Assembly: GCA_020636775.1 (NCBI GenBank)
Contig: JACJXF010000007.1
Coordinates: 36,466-100,465 of the forward strand
Direction of reading: 5' to 3'
Source: Bacteroidales bacterium
Lineage (GTDB): Bacteria > Bacteroidota > Bacteroidia > Bacteroidales > GCA-2748055
DNA: 64,000 nucleotides
Each line of letters begins with the position of its first letter. Within the stretch, counting starts at the first letter, position 1. Below the pieces are notes generated by a model that did no database searches, was not told where the DNA came from, and saw nothing but the letters and a program-made list of their open reading frames with translations. Made by a program: the position numbers and the translations under genes. This document shows positions 59,564-64,000 of this stretch, one piece after another.

Positions 59564-60426
59564 CGAAAATTCTGGTATGCGGCGCCAATGGTCAGCTGGG
59601 TTCATCATTAAAGGACCTGAGCGGAAAATTCGTGGACTTCCATTTTGATTTTACTGATATTGATGAGCTGGATTTGACAGATTCCGTAAGTCTGGAATCC
59701 TACATTGCCCGGACACTTCCTGACTATATTATTAATTGCGCTGCCTATACCAGTGTGGATAAAGCTGAGGCAGAACCAGAAAAAGCTTTTTTACTGAATG
59801 CAGAAGTAGTTAATAATCTGTATAAGGCGGCCGTAAAATCGGATTCTAAACTCATTCACATATCAACTGATTATGTCTTTAACGGCAGGAACTACCGGCC
59901 CTATACTGAGAGTGATCTGCCGGACCCTGATTCGGTATACGGACTCAGTAAGCTCAAGGGAGAATCGTATTTATCGGATATTAAAAACAGTATGATTATC
60001 CGAACATCCTGGCTGTATTCAAAATTCGGAAACAATTTCTTAAAAACCATTCTGAGGTTATGTTCCGAAAGGGAGGAAATCCGGATTGTTTTCGATCAGG
60101 TAGGAACGCCAACCTGGGCAGGCGATCTGGCTGAGGCATTGCTTGAGATAGTTGAAAAGACTGGCAAGTCAGGATCAGATTTTAAGGGAGGTATTTATCA
60201 TTACTCCAATGAGGGAGTTGCAAGCTGGTATGATTTTGCAAAGGAAATAATTGATATACGTAATACAGGAACAAAAATTATGCCCATTGAAACCAGGGAT
60301 TATCCGCTTCCTGCGCCTCGCCCTCCTTTCAGTGTATTGAATAAGGGGAAAATCCGTAATTCCTTTGGAATTGCAATACCGAACTGGAAAGACAGCCTGC
60401 ATATCTGTCTGAGTCAGATCGACTGA
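59560..60426 (+). CDS. rfbD: dTDP-4-dehydrorhamnose reductase RmlD
   Basis: A 288-residue SDR reductase that finishes dTDP-L-rhamnose. The NAD(P) motif is VCGANGQLGSSL. PDYIINCAAYTSVDKAE, STDYVFNG, and the catalytic YGLSKLKGE (Tyr and Lys) follow. RTSWLYSKFGNNF is a further RmlD signature. Its start overlaps the rfbC stop by 4 bp, so the two are translationally coupled. Confidence 0.94.
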   Translation: MTKILVCGANGQLGSSLKDLSGKFVDFHFDFTDIDELDLTDSVSLESYIARTLPDYIINCAAYTSVDKAEAEPEKAFLLNAEVVNNLYKAAVKSDSKLIHISTDYVFNGRNYRPYTESDLPDPDSVYGLSKLKGESYLSDIKNSMIIRTSWLYSKFGNNFLKTILRLCSEREEIRIVFDQVGTPTWAGDLAEALLEIVEKTGKSGSDFKGGIYHYSNEGVASWYDFAKEIIDIRNTGTKIMPIETRDYPLPAPRPPFSVLNKGKIRNSFGIAIPNWKDSLHICLSQID

Positions 60427-60482
60427 GAAAAACCACATAAGGCGAATGATGACGAAATGATCAAAAAAATAAATTAAGTGAT

Positions 60483-62225
60483 ATGGAAAATTCAGAAATC
60501 TTAAAATCAGTAAAAGTCAAAGCACAAAAATGGCTGGGGAGTGAATTCGATGCTGAAACCCGGGCCTCGGTAAAACACATGCTTGAGAATGATGAGAAAG
60601 AACTGATAGAGTCATTTTACAAGGATCTGGAGTTCGGTACAGGTGGTTTGAGAGGGATTATGGGAGCCGGAACGAACAGAATGAATATTTACACGGTAGG
60701 GCTGGCAACACAGGGTTTATGTAATTATATCAAAAAGGAATTTTCTCATGTAAAGGAACTAAAGGTAGCGGTTGCCCATGACTGCAGGAACAATAGCAGA
60801 CTTTTCGCTGAGACGACTGCTGAGATTTTTTCTGCGAATGGTTTTAAGGCCTACCTCTTCGAGAGTCTCAGACCTACTCCGGAATTGAGTTTTGCGATTC
60901 GTCATCTTGGCTGTCAGACGGGAGTTGTAATTACCGCCTCTCACAATCCTAAAGAATACAATGGTTTTAAAGCATATTGGGATGATGGCGGACAGATTAT
61001 TGAACCGCACGATACCAATATTATAAAAGAGGTGGAGAAGATCAGATCTTTATCGGAAGTGAAATTCAAGGGAGGAAAAAAGCCAATAATTCTGGGCCCT
61101 GAAATAGATGAGATCTATACAGATAAAATTAAGGCCTTGTCGGTGAATCCTGAAATCATTGCCCGGCAGAGTCATCTGAAAATTGTATATACGCCTATTC
61201 ACGGCACAGGCGTTAAACTGGTTCCGATGGTATTAAAGAAAATGGGATTTAAGAATATATTCCATGTGCCGGAGCAGGATATTAACGATGGAAATTTCCC
61301 TACGGTAAAATCACCCAATCCGGAGGAATCTGCAGCTATGGCTATGGCTTTGGCGAAAGCCGCAGAAGTGGATGCTGATCTGGTAATGGCCACGGATCCT
61401 GATGCAGACAGGGTTGGTATTGCGGTAAAAGATCCAACAGGAAAAATAAGTCTCCTGAATGGAAATCAGACAGCCACTCTCCTAATATATTATCTGGTAA
61501 GTCAGTGGGCAGCAAAAGGGAAACTGAAGGGGCAGGAATACATCTGCAAGACCATAGTAACAACGGATTTATTAAATGTGATTGCAGATGATTTTAAAGT
61601 GCAGCATTTTGATGTGCTTACAGGATTCAAATATATTGCCGACATCCTAAAAAAGCACGAAGGCAAAATGAAGTTTATTGGAGGTGGGGAAGAGAGTTAT
61701 GGATATCTGGCTGGTGAATTTGTCCGGGACAAGGACGCTGTTATGAGTTGTGCATTGATAGCAGAGACAACAGCATGGGCAAAAGACCAGGGGAAATCTT
61801 TATTTGATATACTGGTGGAAATTTATCTTAAATACGGATTCTATAAAGAATCGCTGGTAAATGTTGTAAGGAAAGGGAAGGAAGGGGCAGAAGAAATCCA
61901 GCAAATGATGGGAGGCTACAGAAGCAATCCACCGAAAAGCATTAATGGCAGTAAAGTTGCGATATTGCATGATTATGAAGAAAGGGTATCCTTTGATTTA
62001 TTGAAAGGAACCAGAACGGCTATTAGTCTGCCAAAATCTAATGTCCTGCAGTTTTTACTGGAAGACGGAACAAAAATATCCGTGCGGCCATCCGGAACTG
62101 AGCCTAAAATCAAGTTTTACTTCAGTGTAAATGCAAAACTAGATAAAAAGGAGAATTACGCCAAAGTTGAAAAACTTCTGGAGCAGAGGATTGAAGGGAT
62201 TAAGGCGGACATGGGTTTGAATTAA
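60483..62225 (+). CDS. Phosphohexomutase (phosphoglucomutase/phosphomannomutase family)
   Basis: A 580-residue alpha-D-phosphohexomutase. The four domains show the N-terminal FGTGGLRGIMGAGTNRMN, the phosphoserine loop VVITASHNPKEYNGFK, the metal loop TDPDADRVGIA, the sugar-binding GGGEESYGYL and the phosphate-binding RPSGTEPKIKFY. It interconverts hexose 6- and 1-phosphates. The length and motifs resemble bacterial PgcA-type enzymes that act on glucose and other sugars. It supplies glucose 1-phosphate for RmlA and UDP-glucose for Ugd. Confidence 0.93.
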   Translation: MENSEILKSVKVKAQKWLGSEFDAETRASVKHMLENDEKELIESFYKDLEFGTGGLRGIMGAGTNRMNIYTVGLATQGLCNYIKKEFSHVKELKVAVAHDCRNNSRLFAETTAEIFSANGFKAYLFESLRPTPELSFAIRHLGCQTGVVITASHNPKEYNGFKAYWDDGGQIIEPHDTNIIKEVEKIRSLSEVKFKGGKKPIILGPEIDEIYTDKIKALSVNPEIIARQSHLKIVYTPIHGTGVKLVPMVLKKMGFKNIFHVPEQDINDGNFPTVKSPNPEESAAMAMALAKAAEVDADLVMATDPDADRVGIAVKDPTGKISLLNGNQTATLLIYYLVSQWAAKGKLKGQEYICKTIVTTDLLNVIADDFKVQHFDVLTGFKYIADILKKHEGKMKFIGGGEESYGYLAGEFVRDKDAVMSCALIAETTAWAKDQGKSLFDILVEIYLKYGFYKESLVNVVRKGKEGAEEIQQMMGGYRSNPPKSINGSKVAILHDYEERVSFDLLKGTRTAISLPKSNVLQFLLEDGTKISVRPSGTEPKIKFYFSVNAKLDKKENYAKVEKLLEQRIEGIKADMGLN

Positions 62226-62231
62226 TAATTT

Positions 62232-62267
62232 AGAATGAGTGGAAGTCTACAGATGTCCGCTTATTCT
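62232..62267. terminator. Hairpin between the convergent mutase and yjbQ genes
   Basis: The arms AGAATGAGTGGA and TCCGCTTATTCT pair over 12 bp with two G-U wobbles, and the 3' arm overlaps the yjbQ stop. T-tracts are weak, so termination is possible but uncertain. Confidence 0.4.
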
Positions 62268-62677
62268 CCAATAATTTTTACCAGCACTCGTTTGCGGCGT
62301 TTCCCGTCGAACTCGCCATAAAATATTTGTTCCCAGGGGCCAAAATCCAATTTTCCGTTTGTAACCGCAACTACCACTTCCCTGCCCATAACAGAGCGTT
62401 TGAGATGTGCGTCGGCATTATCTTCAAAGCCGTTATGCCGGTATTGGGAATAAGGTTTTTCAGGGGCCAGTTTTTCCAGCCAGACGTCTATATCGTGATG
62501 CAGTCCTGATTCATCATCATTAATAAAAACGCTTGCGGTGATGTGCATTGCGTTGACCAGTATAATTCCTTCCAGAATTTTGCTTTCTGCAAGACATACT
62601 TCAATTTCACGGGTGATATTAATGAGTTCCCTTCGTTTTGAAGTTTGGAACCAGAGTTCTTTGCGATATGACTTCAT
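62261..62677 (-). CDS. YjbQ-family protein
   Basis: A 138-residue member of the YjbQ/UPF0047 family. Motifs are MHITASVFINDDESGLHHDI, the histidine-rich metal or active-site region RHNGFEDNADAHLKRSVMG and a C-terminal GPWEQIFYGEFDG. These proteins have weak thiamine-phosphate synthase activity in E. coli, but their real role is not established. It is convergent with the mutase gene. The length is normal for the family. Confidence 0.9.
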   Translation of the reverse strand: MKSYRKELWFQTSKRRELINITREIEVCLAESKILEGIILVNAMHITASVFINDDESGLHHDIDVWLEKLAPEKPYSQYRHNGFEDNADAHLKRSVMGREVVVAVTNGKLDFGPWEQIFYGEFDGKRRKRVLVKIIGE

Positions 62678-62847
62678 ATTTTTTATGGCTTGGTGCGCAT
62701 TAAAATTATAAAATTATGTAAAGGAATGAATTCCTTTTCCGGGATAAAATTTAGTTTACATGGCCTTTAATCAGAAAACAATAAAATAAAGGTCATTATA
62801 TAACTTTTCTGTTAAAGGGGGGCGATTTTTCTCATTTGGTTACATTA

Positions 62848-62862
62848 ATACCTGACAGGTAT
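62848..62862. repeat. Upstream palindrome of the RAYT unit
   Basis: ATACCTGACAGGTAT is a near-perfect palindrome built on the 11-mer ACCTGACAGGT. It lies 19 bp before the RAYT gene start and repeats the motif found twice after it. Confidence 0.75.
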
Positions 62863-62880
62863 AAACTAAAAAAAAACCAA

Positions 62881-63465
62881 ATGAATCTTATTGAACCCAT
62901 TGATTACGAGGGATTTTATCACATTTATAACAGGGGAATAAATTCATGTGATATTTTCCATGAAAACACAAATTATGAATATTTCATAAGACTTTATAAA
63001 CGTCATATCTGCCCTATTGCTGAAACCTATGCCTGGGTATTAATGAAAAACCATTTTCATTTCCTAGTCAGGATAAAAAAAATGCAGGAAATTCTTACGC
63101 AAAAAGAAAAACAAAAATTAAGTCTTTCCGATTTTGCAAAGCCCCATCAGCATTTTTCAAATTTGTTTAATGCTTATTCCAAAGCTTTTAATAAGCGATA
63201 TAAGCGCCATGGAAGCTTGTTTGAAAGGCCATTTAAAAGGAAACTTATTAAGGACATGAACTACTTTAATCAGGTTTTGACATATATACATAACAATCCG
63301 GTTCATCATGGTTTTGCGGATCATCCAATGGACTATCCCTGGTCATCATTTTTATTTGGTTTTTCTGAAATTCCTATTAAGCAGATAGATGATATACCAG
63401 AAATGTCGGGCGAAGAAAGGAAAATGAATTTGAAGGAGATTGAAGAATTTCTGGGGTTAATATAA
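62881..63465 (+). CDS. REP-associated tyrosine transposase (RAYT, Y1 family)
   Basis: A 194-residue single-strand transposase-like protein. I start at the ATG at 62881 (MNLIEPIDYEG); an upstream ATG at 62836 would extend across the palindrome. It has the HUH motif in LMKNHFHFLV, the early YHIYNRGIN typical of the family, and a nucleophile-region VLTYIHNNPVHHGF followed by YPWSSF. RAYTs are domesticated IS200/IS605-like proteins thought to move REP palindromes. Palindromes of the same sequence lie on both sides. Confidence 0.88.
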   Translation: MNLIEPIDYEGFYHIYNRGINSCDIFHENTNYEYFIRLYKRHICPIAETYAWVLMKNHFHFLVRIKKMQEILTQKEKQKLSLSDFAKPHQHFSNLFNAYSKAFNKRYKRHGSLFERPFKRKLIKDMNYFNQVLTYIHNNPVHHGFADHPMDYPWSSFLFGFSEIPIKQIDDIPEMSGEERKMNLKEIEEFLGLI

Positions 63466-63497
63466 ACCTGACAGGTCTATAGACCTGACAGGTTTAT
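63462..63497. repeat. Double palindrome downstream of the RAYT gene
   Basis: Two copies of ACCTGACAGGT (63466-63476 and 63483-63493) form an imperfect dyad with arms ATAAACCTGACAGGTCTA and its partner. It overlaps the stop codons of both the RAYT and the convergent helicase gene, and matches the upstream palindrome. Confidence 0.8.
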
Positions 63498-64000
63498 AAA
63501 AAAAAATCCTCCGGAAAATTCAACAAATACAATCTCTCCGTTGCCCTTGTAAAAGCAGTATACAACCAACGTAAATACTCTATACTAAGCATCTCCTGAC
63601 GAAAAAAGCCTATGTCTACAAATACAGCTTTCCACTGTCCGCCCTGGGCCTTATGACATGTAACTGCGTAGGCAAATTTTACCTGCAATGCATTAAACGC
63701 AGGATTTTCCTTTACCCTTTTAACCTTATCCTTTCTGTTCGGGACCTCTTCATAATCAAGTATTACCTTTTCAAATAAATCCCGTTGCTGCTCTCCGCTT
63801 AAGGCTGCAGTTTCTATCCCCAGTGTATCGATGAAAATTTTCGCCTCCACCTCGATCCCGCTGTAATCCAATAATCCTAATCTTACATCGGCAAACTTAT
63901 AACCATATATCTCTTCGAAACGATATATTTTTAAAAGCCTCACAATATCGCCATTGGCTATAAAATCTAACTTATCTTCAGGGGATATCCAGAAATAATT
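63494..64000 (-). CDS. C-terminal part of a RecD-like superfamily 1 helicase
   Basis: An open frame entering from the right edge (about 169 residues visible) and ending at a TAA at 63494. The tail contains KFAYAVTCHKAQGGQWKAVFVD (motif V-like), FFRQEMLSIEYLRWLYTAFTRATERLYLLNF (motif VI, with Arg fingers). The segment FIANGDIVRLLKIYRFEEIYGY is common in Bacteroidota RecD-like helicases. A GTG at 63943 is an internal codon and not the true start. The ATPase N-terminus lies outside the window. It is convergent with the RAYT gene, with a palindrome between the stops. Confidence 0.85.
   Translation of the reverse strand, partial: NYFWISPEDKLDFIANGDIVRLLKIYRFEEIYGYKFADVRLGLLDYSGIEVEAKIFIDTLGIETAALSGEQQRDLFEKVILDYEEVPNRKDKVKRVKENPAFNALQVKFAYAVTCHKAQGGQWKAVFVDIGFFRQEMLSIEYLRWLYTAFTRATERLYLLNFPEDFFL

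Noticed and set aside
1..64000. CRISPR arrays, tRNA or rRNA genes, prophage
   Set aside because: No regularly spaced repeats, cloverleaf-like sequences, rRNA stretches or phage genes were seen; gaps are short and AT-rich.

Overview
The window is a gene-dense, AT-rich stretch of a Bacteroidota (Bacteroidetes) chromosome, most likely from the Bacteroidales or a related anaerobic lineage. The evidence is a type IX secretion cargo protein with a gliding-motility-type C-terminal domain, Bacteroidota-style promoters (-7 element TAnnTTTG, best seen upstream of rpsA), almost no Shine-Dalgarno sequences, and typical local gene orders: folP-cdaA, serC-serA-DUF1015, and tpiA next to a DoxX/BT_3928-type gene. 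Pyruvate phosphate dikinase and ATP-type PEP carboxykinase lie side by side, which suits fermentative or PPi-linked metabolism. I found no rRNA, tRNA, CRISPR array, prophage or integrative element. Almost everything is core metabolism, translation and envelope biology.

Layout. 1-11.1 kb: rsmE (cut by the left edge), a YfcE-type phosphoesterase, a 1492-residue exported protein of unknown function, prmA, tpiA, an orphan DppB-type permease, a DoxX protein with two thioredoxin-like domains, and tmk. 11.2-19.3 kb: folP-cdaA, plsY, pckA, ppdK, xerD. 19.4-24.9 kb: a divergent HupE/UreJ gene and a tightly coupled run of DUF6702, type IX cargo, TPR and HEAT genes. 24.9-32.1 kb (minus strand): a DHOD-like protein, yggS, DUF1015, serA, serC, comB, gcvT. 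32.2-36.4 kb: an OmpA/TPR/PD40 envelope protein, a TPR gene broken by three single-base losses, and an HPt-STAS pair. 36.4-45 kb: clpB, a double aspartyl protease with PDZ, a lipoprotein, a PepSY-TM protein and a large ABCG-like transporter with an unusual N-terminal half. 45-55.3 kb (minus strand): siaC, siaB, an rlmL-like gene, an NadR-type kinase, pnuC, an S41 protease, guaA, rnz, a STAS protein and rpsA. 55.7-62.2 kb (plus strand): ugd, uxs, rmlA, rmlC, rmlD and a phosphohexomutase. 62.2-64 kb: yjbQ, a REP-associated tyrosine transposase with palindromes, and the C-terminus of a RecD-like helicase.

How the genes fit together. The nucleotide-sugar cluster supplies UDP-GlcA/UDP-Xyl and part of the dTDP-rhamnose route (rmlB is absent here) for surface polysaccharide. 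serC/serA with DUF1015 and gcvT cover serine and one-carbon supply. pnuC with the NadR-type kinase forms a nicotinamide riboside salvage pair. Several small signalling proteins (HPt, two STAS proteins, SiaB, SiaC) sit in separate loci and suggest a partner-switching network. No wholly new system is obvious. The best leads are the SiaB/SiaC plus HPt/STAS proteins, the ABC transporter with its neighbours, the DUF1015-serine link, the duplicated thioredoxin-like DoxX protein, the RAYT/palindrome unit, and the broken TPR gene.
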